Positions 16,734 through 25,585 are shown, counted from the first letter of the stretch. The stretch: 64,000 bases of DNA from Bacillota bacterium (GCA_023418475.1 JAEZZO010000066.1:1-64000), one strand, 5' to 3'. Numbers and translations: made by a program. Notes: generated from the sequence alone by a model not told the origin.

Positions 16734-17450
16734 ATGAAATCATTGGAACTGGATGTACACACTCATACGATTGCCAGCGGACATGCATACGGAACACTTA
16801 CCGAGATGGCCAAAGCAGCTGCGGATAAGGGCTTAAAAATACTTGGAATCACAGAACACACCAGAGGTATTCCGGGAACCTGCCAGGATATCTATTTTAT
16901 GAACACTAAGGTGGTACCACGGCAAATGTTTGGGCTTGAGCTTATGCTGGGCGCAGAAATTAACATCATAGATTATGAGGGTGCTCTTGATCTGGAAGAA
17001 CGGTATATGAAATATCTGGATATCAGAATAGCAGGTATTCACAGTCTTTGTTATCAATTTGGTAACCCAGAGGAAAACACTCGTGCTGTGGTTAATGCGA
17101 TTAAAAATCCGTATATTGACATCATTAGTCATCCGGATGACGGAAAATGCCCGTTAATCTATAGTGAAGTAGTAGCAGCGGCAAAGAAGCATCATACCTT
17201 GCTGGAGATTAATAATAATTCCCTGCGTGTAAAGCGTAAGAATGCAAGAGAAAATTCCATTACTATCCTAAATCTTTGCAAAGAGCTGAAACAGCCTGTT
17301 TTAATAAGCAGCGATGCCCATTATATGACAGATATCGCTAATATGGATCATATTGAACCGCTTCTGGAAGAGACTGATTTTCCGGAGGAATTAATTATGA
17401 ACTATTCAGCCGACCGCTTTAGAGAATATATTCACGAAAATCGCAAATGA
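16734..17450 (+). CDS. PHP-domain phosphatase (YcdX-like)
   Basis: 238-aa metal-dependent hydrolase of the polymerase and histidinol phosphatase superfamily. Metal ligands are visible in LDVDVHTHT-like LELDVHTHTIASGHAYG, ITEHTRG, AEINI, GIHSLC, ISHPDDGKCP and SSDAHY, matching the YcdX subgroup with a trinuclear zinc site. The substrate is a phosphate ester but unknown. The ribosome site GGGAG lies ten bases upstream of ATG. It is followed after 60 bases by a short leader peptide frame and the 207-aa repeat protein. Confidence 0.88.
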   Translation: MKSLELDVHTHTIASGHAYGTLTEMAKAAADKGLKILGITEHTRGIPGTCQDIYFMNTKVVPRQMFGLELMLGAEINIIDYEGALDLEERYMKYLDIRIAGIHSLCYQFGNPEENTRAVVNAIKNPYIDIISHPDDGKCPLIYSEVVAAAKKHHTLLEINNNSLRVKRKNARENSITILNLCKELKQPVLISSDAHYMTDIANMDHIEPLLEETDFPEELIMNYSADRFREYIHENRK

Positions 17451-17510
17451 TAGAATGAAAGAAGCGTTGTTTATTTTAACAGATTAAATTTGCGATAAGG
17501 GGTATATGAA

Positions 17511-17558
17511 ATGGTCATTTCTTCCGATATTGTAAATATATCGGAAGAAATTAGGTGA
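17511..17558 (+). CDS. 15-codon leader peptide frame spanning a perfect hairpin
   Basis: ATG with AAGGGG eight bases upstream opens a 15-aa frame (MVISSDIVNISEEIR) that stops five bases before the ATG of the next gene. The frame spans a perfect 13-bp inverted repeat (17518-17530 with 17538-17550, seven-base loop), with no T run after it. Translation through the hairpin would open it and expose the next ribosome site, as in translational attenuation. Its first residues resemble those of the next protein (MVINIDISIADS), hinting at a local duplication. Function is inferred. Confidence 0.45.
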   Translation: MVISSDIVNISEEIR

Positions 17559-17562
17559 GTAG

Positions 17563-18186
17563 ATGGTAATTAATATTGATATCAGCATCGCTGATAGTGA
17601 TGGAACTGTCTTGCATCATTTCAGCAACCGCTTTGACGAAAATGATGCCTATACGCAGAAGCAGGAGCCGCGTCCTGTACAAGGTTTGGAATTTGACGAT
17701 TTTCTGGCGGAATATATGTCCTGTAGCGGATTTATAATCCGGGAGAAGCTGATTTACGGCAGTTACCCTGCTGACATCGGTCATTGCAGCTCCACAAATA
17801 AAGACCTCCTTAATAAAAGGGATGCTTTGTATCAAGAAGATATACTGGATAGAAGGGATATGTTGCAGCAGGAAGATATCCCGGATAAAAGGGATGCTTT
17901 GTATCAATATGAAGACAGTGAACTGGAATATAAAATTCGCATTGGTGATCATAAAGTACTTACCGGTAAAATACCATTAAGACTGCCGCTGCTTTCAGAG
18001 GAAAAGGCTCCCCGTTCAAAGGTTGAAGCAAAACAACCGTACCGTACGCCACAGGATGAACCGGATGAGATAGAAGGTTTCTTGAACTACACGATGATAA
18101 GGGCAATTGAAAAATATGAAGCAAATCTGTATCCATCCTGGGTAGAGCCTGAGGATCGTGAAGCAGAATTTGTACTGGAAGAATAG
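17563..18186 (+). CDS. Unknown protein with 12-residue tandem repeats
   Basis: 207-aa soluble protein with no recognised family. The N-terminus (MVINIDISIADSDGTVLHHF) suggests a beta hairpin. Residues about 84-120 hold nearly three tandem copies of a 12-residue unit, NKRDALYQEDIL / DRRDMLQQEDIP / DKRDALYQYEDS, encoded by 36-bp DNA repeats (about 17812-17920). The C-terminus is acidic and ends YPSWVEPEDREAEFVLEE. The ribosome site is weak (AGGTGAG just before ATG) and sits at the base of the upstream hairpin. It lies between the PHP gene and corA in the same direction. Repeat number may vary between strains. Confidence 0.7.
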   Translation: MVINIDISIADSDGTVLHHFSNRFDENDAYTQKQEPRPVQGLEFDDFLAEYMSCSGFIIREKLIYGSYPADIGHCSSTNKDLLNKRDALYQEDILDRRDMLQQEDIPDKRDALYQYEDSELEYKIRIGDHKVLTGKIPLRLPLLSEEKAPRSKVEAKQPYRTPQDEPDEIEGFLNYTMIRAIEKYEANLYPSWVEPEDREAEFVLEE

Positions 18187-18191
18187 TATTT

Positions 18192-18268
18192 CATTGCGAG
18201 ATTTGTATATTATGTACGCAGAAGGTACCTGTTTTGTAGCGGAAATCATTCTATAATTTCGCGATTAT
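18192..18268. repeat. Degenerate family-2 element remnant
   Basis: TGTACGCAGAAGGTACCTGTT and TATAATTTCGCGATTAT resemble the arms of the family-2 elements at 13382 and 62989, but the copy is only about 75 bp and diverged. Assignment is tentative. Confidence 0.35.
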
Positions 18269-18298
18269 CAGGGCAGAAGTAATCTGGAAGGAGTATTT

Positions 18299-19234
18299 AT
18301 GTACTATCAGTTTGGGGATTCGATTAAGGAAATAAACAGCAATGATTTCGATCCTGCTCTACTAACCTTGGGTGTCTTATCTTTGGAGGAGCTGGAGCAA
18401 AGCTATAGTCAGTTTGGTTTTTCTTATCTGACTGTTGCTGAGTGTAAAAATGACAGCCAGCATCTTCATGGAACGTTAAACTCTTATTATGACTATCTGT
18501 TTGGTATCATAATAGCAATAAATCCGGGACAAATTATTAAAATTCAGGACCGCCTTGGTATCTATATCAAAAAAAATCTTCTGCTTATTGTAATCATTGA
18601 GGATAAAGATGAAAGTACCAAAGCTAAAATTGCTAATTTACTTGACAATATCAATTTGTCAAGGCTGACGCAGGAAAGGCTGATATTTGGTTTGTTAGAG
18701 CATTTTATCAGTGATGATTATTCACTGCTGGAGAAAATAGAGGACAGGATAACCTCCTACGAAGATAAAATAAATGAATTGAAGCTAGATAAGAAATTTA
18801 CTTATAAGATTACCGCCATCCGTAAGGAGCTTCTGCAGCTCGATAATTATTATCAGCAGTTCGTTTCGATCGGAGAAGAACTGGAGGAAAATTCTGCGGA
18901 TATCTTCAACGAGGAGTATCTTCATTATTTTAGAGTTTTCTCCGGCAGAGCAGAGCGTCTGAGCAACAATACACGTATGCTTCAGGAATTTTGCGTTCAT
19001 GTCAGAGAGGCTTATCATGCGCAGTTAGAATATGATCTGAACCGCATTATGAAAATATTCACCGTTGTTACTACCATATTCCTTCCTCTGACTCTAATTG
19101 TCGGCTGGTATGGTATGAACTTTACCTCAATGCCCGAGCTAACTTGGCGTTTTGGATACTTATATGTAATTATTTTATGTATCATTATCGCAATTATTTG
19201 TATTATTTTCTTTAAGAAGAAAAAATTTATGTAG
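18299..19234 (+). CDS. CorA-family divalent cation transporter
   Basis: 311-aa membrane transporter for Mg2+ or a related divalent cation. It has a long N-terminal cytoplasmic alpha/beta and coiled-coil domain and two C-terminal membrane helices (FTVVTTIFLPLTLIVGWY and YLYVIILCIIIAIICIIFF). The signature YGMNF is at Gly272-Met273-Asn274. The lysine-rich tail KKKKFM is typical. The ribosome site is GGAAGGAG before ATG 18299. A bidirectional terminator follows. Confidence 0.92.
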   Translation: MYYQFGDSIKEINSNDFDPALLTLGVLSLEELEQSYSQFGFSYLTVAECKNDSQHLHGTLNSYYDYLFGIIIAINPGQIIKIQDRLGIYIKKNLLLIVIIEDKDESTKAKIANLLDNINLSRLTQERLIFGLLEHFISDDYSLLEKIEDRITSYEDKINELKLDKKFTYKITAIRKELLQLDNYYQQFVSIGEELEENSADIFNEEYLHYFRVFSGRAERLSNNTRMLQEFCVHVREAYHAQLEYDLNRIMKIFTVVTTIFLPLTLIVGWYGMNFTSMPELTWRFGYLYVIILCIIIAIICIIFFKKKKFM

Positions 19235-19257
19235 TTTTTCCCTGCCTATCATGATAT

Positions 19258-19353
19258 AATTGTCAAAAATCCTATCCAGTTTATGTAGATGAATATAAGT
19301 GCATATATATTCATCCGATAAATCATTCATAGGCTTTTAACTTTCGAATCCTA
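19258..19353. repeat. Family-1 inverted-repeat element, reverse orientation
   Basis: Contains TTATGTAGATGAATATAAG and TATATTCATCCGATAAATCATT, the reverse complement of the 26384-26493 copy. Ends TTGTCAAAAATCCT and AGGCTTTTAACTTTCGAAT pair imperfectly. Confidence 0.75.
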
Positions 19354-19373
19354 TTATTTGAATATAAATATCA

Positions 19374-19428
19374 ATGCCCCGGTAAATATCGGAAAGCGTC
19401 TCTTCTTCAACCGATATCACCGGGGCAT
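19374..19428. terminator. Bidirectional terminator between corA and PRTase-like gene
   Basis: Stem ATGCCCCGGTAAATATCGG (19374-19392) with CCGATATCACCGGGGCAT (19411-19428), one bulge, followed on the plus strand by GTTTTTA. It serves the two convergent genes. Confidence 0.8.
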
Positions 19429-19447
19429 GTTTTTACAGTATTTCTCT

Positions 19448-20089
19448 CTATAATTTCATATAACCATAGCCGTTCACAATCGCTTCCAACTTATGCTTTG
19501 CCTCGCACATAGGACATTCACCGATTGGATAGCTGGCATAGTCTGGAAGATCCTTGGGTTTGAAGATCGAATGCACCTTAATATTATCCACACAGTCTAC
19601 CGCACTGAAGATCGAGCTGATACCCTGTATCATACCGTTATAATACTGAATACATTCTATGCTTCTTTTAAGCGTATCACCAGTAGTCGTGGAACCGGCC
19701 AATAAAAGAATATTTTTGTTATGGATTAAGGGTTGTATATTTTCCTGAAACATCATCTGCCCATTCGTATTATAAGTAGGAGATGTTATATAAATAGTCT
19801 GATGCTCATTCATCGACATAAATCCTGAATTGCTTAATTCCTGTGCCAGAAAAGCCCCGATTACCTCACTGCCCTCCAGGCATACAATTGTATCAATCAA
19901 GGTGCTAATGATATATTGCTTTGCTAAAATTCTGGCTGCCTCAGAGGCTTCACTCTGTCTAGTCTTCATCGTTGTCAAATCAATATACAGGTTAATATGA
20001 GAGTTACTGGTTGCAAAATGTCCCGGTATTACTTTAAGAGCGATTTTTTTACTCATAGGTGCAAAAATTTTGATTGCTCTGGTTTCCAT
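19448..20089 (-). CDS. Phosphoribosyltransferase-like protein
   Basis: 213-aa protein resembling the orotate phosphoribosyltransferase fold. ILLLAGSTTTGDTLKRSIE (around residues 130-148) is a degenerate PRPP loop: the acidic pair of canonical VVxDDxxTTG is replaced by Ala-Gly, so catalysis may be lost or altered. A C-terminal CPMCEAKHKLEAI contains a CxxC pair. A second in-frame ATG at codon 12 is an alternative start. It stands alone, convergent with corA. A regulatory or salvage role is possible. Confidence 0.7.
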   Translation of the reverse strand: METRAIKIFAPMSKKIALKVIPGHFATSNSHINLYIDLTTMKTRQSEASEAARILAKQYIISTLIDTIVCLEGSEVIGAFLAQELSNSGFMSMNEHQTIYITSPTYNTNGQMMFQENIQPLIHNKNILLLAGSTTTGDTLKRSIECIQYYNGMIQGISSIFSAVDCVDNIKVHSIFKPKDLPDYASYPIGECPMCEAKHKLEAIVNGYGYMKL

Positions 20090-20407
20090 AAAATATTACC
20101 TCCTTGATTTCTTTCATTTCGCCGCACGATTTTAAGTAATAAGCTTTCTTGTCCCGTCAGATTTTTTGACATGCCCCCCTGATACATTCTATTCTAGCAA
20201 ACTCATCTATCTCCAATTTCTTGATATTTCCATTATAGCTTATTGGTGAAATCATGGCAAGCTTATAATTTTTATGTATTAAGTTAGTTACTGTAACTCA
20301 CAAAGAATACAATCGCCTCGCAAATTAATACATTGTATTATATGGTAATTTATAGTATTGTTATAAATATTGTTAAACTCATTCACATATGTTAAGGAGA
20401 AGATATC
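20090..20407. other. Divergent intergenic region with a 13-bp palindrome
   Basis: 318 AT-rich bases. AGTTAC-T-GTAACT at 20286-20298 is a perfect 6-1-6 palindrome and could be an operator for either flanking gene. No further gene or RNA structure was recognised. Confidence 0.4.
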
Positions 20408-20827
20408 TTGCGTAAAATGAAACGTGAAGAAATAATAAATAAGAGGCCTATAATTGTAACGATTATTGGAGATGTAAACCTGCTCGGGGTAATTCTCTCA
20501 ATCGTATCATTATTTTCACTTTGTGAATTAATTAATATCAAGGTCTATTCCTTACCTTACTATCTAAATACACAGATAGTCATAAAAATTTTATTAGTTA
20601 TCTTAAATACTATTATTCTTCTAATTATTTCATATGGTTATTTAAGTCTCAAATTATGGGGTTATTGGTTAATTGTATTCTACAACATTTTTACATTAAT
20701 CGCATGGATTATAACGATCAAGCAAAACCATCTGCCACTTTATACCCAAGGTATTACTCCTGTCATTATTCAATTAATATTCACTTTACCTACAATTAAA
20801 TATTTCATGAAAAATGTCTCGACTTAA
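20408..20827 (+). CDS. Small polytopic membrane protein of unknown function (TTG start)
   Basis: 139-aa protein with four strong hydrophobic segments (about residues 16-38, 52-76, 80-102, 112-132), rich in Ile and Leu. No family was recognised. The ribosome site AAGGAG with about eight bases of spacing points to TTG at 20408 rather than ATG 20417. It stands alone, with a palindrome 110 bases upstream that might be its operator. Confidence 0.6.
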   Translation: MRKMKREEIINKRPIIVTIIGDVNLLGVILSIVSLFSLCELINIKVYSLPYYLNTQIVIKILLVILNTIILLIISYGYLSLKLWGYWLIVFYNIFTLIAWIITIKQNHLPLYTQGITPVIIQLIFTLPTIKYFMKNVST

Positions 20828-20859
20828 GACTATAAACTAAAACAGGAATTAGAAGATAA

Positions 20860-21201
20860 TTATTCCCATAACTTCCACACCTCGGGCTGATAACCTATGG
20901 TTGCTTTCTTTCCGTTTCTTACGATGGGGGTTTTATAAAGCTTTGGATTTTCTAAAAGCTTCTCTTCCTGATCCTCGGGGGACAGGTATTTTATGAGAGT
21001 GATCAAATCTTTCTCCTTACAAGAAGGATCGATAAGCTGTTCCAGTCCGCCTACTGCCTGCTTTACATTATTATATTCTCCCTTGCTCATCCCATATTTT
21101 ACGATATCAATGGATTGAAATTTTACGCCCCGCTCTTTAAAATAGCGCTCAGCCTTCTTCGTATCAAAGCATTTTGATTTGCCGTAAATTTGTATATTCA
21201 T
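20860..21201 (-). CDS. ArsC/Spx-family thioredoxin-fold protein
   Basis: 113-aa protein of the arsenate reductase-like family (YffB/Spx group). MNIQIYGKSKCFDTKKAERYFKERG carries the active-site CxxT with Cys11 and the KKAERYF helix. RNGKKATIGYQPEVWKLW is the family C-terminus. I chose ATG 21201, with GGAG seven bases upstream; the longer open frame upstream lies in the neighbouring gene and is not family-like. It probably reduces a thiol target rather than arsenate, since no ars genes are near. Confidence 0.88.
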   Translation of the reverse strand: MNIQIYGKSKCFDTKKAERYFKERGVKFQSIDIVKYGMSKGEYNNVKQAVGGLEQLIDPSCKEKDLITLIKYLSPEDQEEKLLENPKLYKTPIVRNGKKATIGYQPEVWKLWE

Positions 21202-21293
21202 CTTTACACTCCATTCCTGCACACGCATGCTTCTGCTCATCAAAGTTTTATACTGGAAATTATGCAGGTATAAAACTATTGAAATCTTCCACC

Positions 21294-22190
21294 TTATGCA
21301 TGGGATAGAACCGGAAAGCGTCCCTTGTGAAAAGGCTTTTCCCCTTTGATAAAAAATGTACTTCCCTCTTCCTTCAGTATTTTGCAAGAAAAAGCAGATG
21401 TATCCAAGGGTACGTATCCAAGAATAAGTTCCATGTTCTCCTTCTCACACAAAGAGCCGGCTATACTGTTAATGTCAAATGGCTTCTCACTAAATACATC
21501 GGACAGGATGATACTGCTTTCATCAACCTCGGCAATTGCCAATAAATCTATTTGTTCAAAATAATATATTTGTTCCGACAAAAAGGAAATCAGATAAAAG
21601 AAAACTAAAGAAGAATTGTCTAACATCTGACAGGCTGCTGAGGGTACCGTATTGGTTACAAGTCTTGTTATAATCCGTCTGTCATTGTCATTGCAAATAT
21701 TTAGTTTTCTGTATGTAAATTTCCCTCCATTATGCTGTACCTTACCCGTATAAACATATTCCTCTGCTTTTGTAAATCCGAATTTCGGATAAAAATCTAA
21801 AACAGTATCATTCGCATACAGATAAAACAGCTCACATGAAGGCTCAAACTGCGCAAATACTACTGACATTAGTTCCCTTATCAGACCTTTCTTTCTGTAT
21901 GCCTGGTCCGTCATTACCGTACCCAGCTGCACGGTATGCTTTCTTTCTCCATTTATCAAAAAATCAATGGGGTTAACTGAGACATTTGCTATGATTTCAT
22001 CCCTGTGCAACAGAGAATAAGGGCAGTACCGATCACCCCAGAAGCCCTGTTGGTACCATTCTTCAAAGTCAAAACCATAGGTCTTCCTCGCCAGACGGTT
22101 AAAGCTCTGCCTATACTTTTCGTTTTCCTTATAATCACTTATTATCCTATATTCCTCATTATTCATTACAATTCGCTCTGCATTTATCAT
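21294..22190 (-). CDS. GNAT-family N-acetyltransferase
   Basis: 298-aa acetyltransferase. The GNAT core is seen at QLGTVMTDQAYRKKGLIRELM (about residues 89-109), the acetyl-CoA pyrophosphate loop of motif A, followed by LFYLYANDTVLDFYPKFGFT (motif B). A C-terminal extension of about 150 residues resembles Eis-like or two-domain GNATs. AGGAG seven bases before ATG 22190 fixes the start. The acceptor is unknown. The ArsC-like gene follows after 92 bases. Confidence 0.85.
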   Translation of the reverse strand: MINAERIVMNNEEYRIISDYKENEKYRQSFNRLARKTYGFDFEEWYQQGFWGDRYCPYSLLHRDEIIANVSVNPIDFLINGERKHTVQLGTVMTDQAYRKKGLIRELMSVVFAQFEPSCELFYLYANDTVLDFYPKFGFTKAEEYVYTGKVQHNGGKFTYRKLNICNDNDRRIITRLVTNTVPSAACQMLDNSSLVFFYLISFLSEQIYYFEQIDLLAIAEVDESSIILSDVFSEKPFDINSIAGSLCEKENMELILGYVPLDTSAFSCKILKEEGSTFFIKGEKPFHKGRFPVLSHA

Positions 22191-22554
22191 ATGGAAGCTC
22201 CTATATTTTATCGTCTAAATCCATTGATTTCATTTTTCTATTCAGATATTTTCATTAAATTCCAGATACCTATATGTTTCCTTTAGTTGACTTTAAAACC
22301 TAGTAAATATTTTATGTATCAGGTTTTCACTTATATTTTCATTATAGCATATTTCATCAAAATTTCCAATTACTCCAAACTTTTAATTTTTCGAGATTAC
22401 CGATGAAAAGGGTATTCCAAGAACAGCCTTCTTCCAAGTCATCGCAAGAAACAACAGTTTCTACTATGATCCGAAATACAGACAATTCTGTGGAATGCCC
22501 TAAAACACTACGTAAAAGCCAGCCAATGCTTGATTATCGCTGCAATGATAAGCG
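22191..22554. other. Intergenic region, nothing recognised
   Basis: 364 AT-rich bases upstream of the GNAT gene and downstream of the GlsB-like gene. An open plus-strand frame crosses it but mostly mirrors the GlsB gene and has no ribosome site. A TATAAT-like hexamer near 22340 on the minus strand could serve the GNAT gene. Confidence 0.4.
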
Positions 22555-22821
22555 TTACGATCTTCTTTTAAATAAGCTTACAATTGCCAGTAATATAACC
22601 GCACCTACTATTGAAACGAGAAAACTCCATAAATTTAGTCCCGTGGCAGGCCCCCAGCCAAATATTCCAACCAGCCAGCCTCCAATAAATGCACCGACGA
22701 TGCCGACTAGAATATTTAAACCGACTCCCATGTTCTCATCATTTCCAGTTATTTTACTTGCAATCCAGCCTGAGATACCTCCTAGTACCAACCATATAAT
22801 TATATTACTAATTTCCGGCAT
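22555..22821 (-). CDS. GlsB/YeaQ/YmgE-family stress membrane protein
   Basis: 88-aa, three-helix, glycine-rich membrane protein. GGISGWIASKITG and GIVGAFIGGWLVGIFGW are the hallmark of the transglycosylase-associated/GlsB family, linked to general stress. It sits 55 bases downstream of the CsbD gene on the same strand, a common pairing. Confidence 0.9.
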   Translation of the reverse strand: MPEISNIIIWLVLGGISGWIASKITGNDENMGVGLNILVGIVGAFIGGWLVGIFGWGPATGLNLWSFLVSIVGAVILLAIVSLFKRRS

Positions 22822-22876
22822 ACTGCCACTCCTTCCAATATTATACTCTTTTTGATTTATTAAATTTCTGCTTCTC

Positions 22877-23098
22877 TTATTGTTCCTTCTTATTCTTTAA
22901 CTTTGAGTTTGCCCTGTCCAGAACATGATTTGCTTCCTGAACAACATCCTCCTTAACATCATATAGTCTGTCCTTTACTTCTGTTGTCATATTCTTGAAC
23001 TTTCCGGTAAATTGTAAATCCTGATCATTTGTTAATTTACCTGCAGCTTCCTGCAGCTTACCAACTGCTTTATCCTTTGCATTTTCAATTTTCCCCAT
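22877..23098 (-). CDS. CsbD-family general stress protein
   Basis: 73-aa hydrophilic helical protein. KIENAKDKAVGKLQEAAGKL followed by DLQFTGKFKNMTTEVKDRLYDV is the CsbD repeat pattern. In Bacillus this family is sigma-B controlled; here it likely forms a two-gene stress unit with the GlsB-like gene. The ribosome site GGAGG lies before ATG. Biochemical role unknown. Confidence 0.88.
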   Translation of the reverse strand: MGKIENAKDKAVGKLQEAAGKLTNDQDLQFTGKFKNMTTEVKDRLYDVKEDVVQEANHVLDRANSKLKNKKEQ

Positions 23099-23225
23099 CT
23101 ATTTTACACCTCCGAGGTATTTAACAGTCCAATCACCCTGTTAAAAAAATAGTTTATGTTATAATATGAGCATTTTTCTGCTATACTATACTTTTTGACT
23201 GAAATAAGTTGTTTTGTAAAAAAGA

Positions 23226-23281
23226 AAGACTTTATGAAAAACAATACAGCATTTTATGTGCTGATCATCTTCATAAAGCCT
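23226..23281 (-). terminator. Terminator of the HD-GYP gene
   Basis: Imperfect stem GGCTTTATGAAG.../...TTTCATAAAGTC with inner CAGCA/TGCTG, followed on the minus strand by TTTCTTTTTT. Confidence 0.7.
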
Positions 23282-23304
23282 TTTTATGTAATAATACAAT
23301 TAAA

Positions 23305-25269
23305 TCAATCTTCATATTTATGTTTAAATCTGTAATAAAGCTCTTCCACATGTATTTTATTTTCCAGAAATACATCCACAATCGTTGGATCAAACTGGAC
23401 CGCTCTTCCCTCTTTGATGATAGCAAAGGATTTCTCCAGCGAAAATGCCTCCTTATAAGGTCTTTTACTGGTTAATGCATCAAACACATCTGCGATTGCT
23501 ACAATTCGCGCACTCAGCGGAATTTCTTTTCCCTTTTTACCATAAGGATATCCTGATCCATTCCATTTTTCATGATGTCCTTCCGCAATATCAATTCCCA
23601 TCCCGAAAGGACTGACGCCCATTTTCTTCAGATTTTTATCCGCAGACCGAAGTACCTCAGCACCAAATACGGCATGCTTCTTCATCTCATTAAATTCTTC
23701 AGAAGTCAATTTTCCGGGTTTTAATAAAATACCGTCCAGAATACCCACCTTACCAATATCGTGCAGCGGACTAAACCGCTCAATTTGATCGATATAATCA
23801 AATGAAATCTCTTCCGGGAAGTATTCATTCTCATAAAGAAGCTGAGCCATCAGTTTGGAGTATTTCGCCATTCTCTCCATGTGCTCTCCCGTATCCTCAT
23901 CCCTGGCTTCTGATAATTTTGCCAGTGCCAGAATACTGCTATAGAGTATTTCGCTTGTAAATATGTTACGGTTAAAACTGATCGCAATACTGTTAGCAAG
24001 TGTATGCAGGAACTTTATGTGTTCCTCATTATAGACATTTTTGTTTTTACTGGAGAAGAAAATCATCCCCACCGGTTCTCCGGACACCTTGAGCGGCAAA
24101 GCTATGGAAGCTCTGATTCCTGCTTCCAGGATAACCTGATTGTACGCTTTTACCGGTTTATCCTCGCAATATTTCTCGAGATCATTAATAATCCTTGCTT
24201 CCCCTGAATTAAGAAGTTCCCCCAAGCTGGTATCACTGATCAACCAATTTGCTCCTACAATCCGATCAGGCAACCCGAGTATCGATCCATCCGACACTCC
24301 ATAAGAGGCCTTCAGCATTTTTTTATCAGCACTAATTAGTGCAATACCTATATAGTTATAGGGTATAAAGGCCGAAAACTTCTGATTAATATAAGAAAGA
24401 TTTTCCATAAAGGAATTGTTGTTATTAATATTTTCAATCAGGGAGATCAGATAATTTATCTTTAAGAACATATCATTCACTTCAGTTACTAACGGCATCA
24501 CCTTGCTTTTTGTTGGTAAATGCTGTTTCGTAGAAGTGTAATTTAAACCTATCTCAGAAATACCCTCATATAACTGGTTAAATGGTTGTATCAAATAACG
24601 CTGCAGATGATATAGTGAAAATATCAAAGCAAGAAACAGCAGACAGATCAGCGTGTATGCCAATAATTGTGTATTTCTGTCAGCACGCAGTGAATTTTGC
24701 AAAAGCTGTTCTAAAAGCTTATCCGATAGTTCTAAAAGCTCCATATTATTTACATTGATATAATCAACCGATTTTAGAACCTGGTTGTTTATAGTATCTG
24801 ATTTTATCATATTATGTACCGCTTCATCGAAATCATCCCAAAGAAGATCAATTTTCTTCAGATATTCGGATTTACGGATGAAGGCTGCATCAAAACGAAC
24901 GGAATCCGAATTAATATTAATATTATTATTATGTATTTCCTTAAGCGTATTCCCAAACAGGTTGTCGGCTTTCTCCAAATTCTTTCTGATTTGTGTAATT
25001 TCCTCTTTTCTCTCCTGTTCAGTCATATAATTTAGATTTAATTCCGAGGCCTGCATCAGCACCAACAGACGACTTGTGTCCTTACTCATCATCTGCGTGT
25101 ACATTCGTTGTTTCCCAAAGACATTTATTACAATTTTATCTTCATACTCTCTGTTTTTATTAGAAATATGCAACAAAAGAAAACTGAACAAAATTAAAAT
25201 AACGGCTGCCAGAATGATGACATACATCCTCATCACTGGTCTTAATACAAAAGAGCCTTTTTTATCCAA
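23305..25269 (-). CDS. Membrane sensor with GAF and HD-GYP domains
   Basis: 654-aa probable cyclic-di-GMP phosphodiesterase. An N-terminal membrane helix (about 14-35), an extracytoplasmic helical region of about 155 residues containing NVFGKQRMYTQMM (PilJ/NarX-like), and a second membrane helix (about 203-223) form the sensor. A GAF domain follows (about 320-450). The HD-GYP domain begins at EDTGEHMERMAKYS and has HDIGKVGILD at His503-Asp504, a GHHEKWNGSGYPYG motif near 564, and ADVFDALTSKRPYK. The signature GYP is intact, although the usual D of HHExxDG is N here. The start near 25269 lacks a strong ribosome site. Confidence 0.9.
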   Translation of the reverse strand: MDKKGSFVLRPVMRMYVIILAAVILILFSFLLLHISNKNREYEDKIVINVFGKQRMYTQMMSKDTSRLLVLMQASELNLNYMTEQERKEEITQIRKNLEKADNLFGNTLKEIHNNNININSDSVRFDAAFIRKSEYLKKIDLLWDDFDEAVHNMIKSDTINNQVLKSVDYINVNNMELLELSDKLLEQLLQNSLRADRNTQLLAYTLICLLFLALIFSLYHLQRYLIQPFNQLYEGISEIGLNYTSTKQHLPTKSKVMPLVTEVNDMFLKINYLISLIENINNNNSFMENLSYINQKFSAFIPYNYIGIALISADKKMLKASYGVSDGSILGLPDRIVGANWLISDTSLGELLNSGEARIINDLEKYCEDKPVKAYNQVILEAGIRASIALPLKVSGEPVGMIFFSSKNKNVYNEEHIKFLHTLANSIAISFNRNIFTSEILYSSILALAKLSEARDEDTGEHMERMAKYSKLMAQLLYENEYFPEEISFDYIDQIERFSPLHDIGKVGILDGILLKPGKLTSEEFNEMKKHAVFGAEVLRSADKNLKKMGVSPFGMGIDIAEGHHEKWNGSGYPYGKKGKEIPLSARIVAIADVFDALTSKRPYKEAFSLEKSFAIIKEGRAVQFDPTIVDVFLENKIHVEELYYRFKHKYED

Positions 25270-25485
25270 GCTGTATCACTCCTATGAAATTTATCCTTTG
25301 TCCAAAACTCTATGAAATAGTATTGAATGATATCTACTTGTAGTTTAGGCGAAATATCAAGTTGTGTCAAATGATTTTGTCGATTTCTGATATATTTATG
25401 CGATATTTTATCAGATGGTAGCTCCGATTTTAAAGTTCCTGTTATCTGCGTCATATAATTGGTTTAATTTTACACATGCTTGTGT

Positions 25486-25545
25486 TATAATATTATAAGG
25501 TGTTGGGTGCCCTATCATTTTTAGGCTTATGGCACCCGTTCTTTT
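25486..25545 (+). promoter_or_regulatory. Extended -10 promoter with promoter-proximal hairpin
   Basis: TGTTATAAT (extended -10, hexamer 25486-25491) is followed 13 bases later by stem GGGTGCC (25505-25511) / GGCACCC (25531-25537) and GTTCTTTT. The stem plus T-rich tail looks like an early terminator, giving either a roughly 50-base RNA or attenuation of the nitroreductase gene 110 bases downstream. No known riboswitch fold was recognised. Confidence 0.45.
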
Positions 25546-25548
25546 AAG

Positions 25549-25585
25549 GCAATTGCGAAACTATATCGTAGTTCAAATTGTATTC
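25549..25585. repeat. Half copy of family-2 element
   Basis: GGCAATTGCGAAACTATATC followed by GTAGTTCAAATTGTAT matches one complete arm of the family-2 element at 62989-63135. The other arm is missing. Confidence 0.65.

Noticed and set aside
17810..17925. 36-bp direct repeats considered as a CRISPR-like array
   Set aside because: The repeats are tandem without spacers and are in frame within a protein gene.
22403..22855. 150-codon plus-strand open frame
   Set aside because: It mostly mirrors the GlsB-family gene on the other strand, has Pro-rich shadow composition and no ribosome site.
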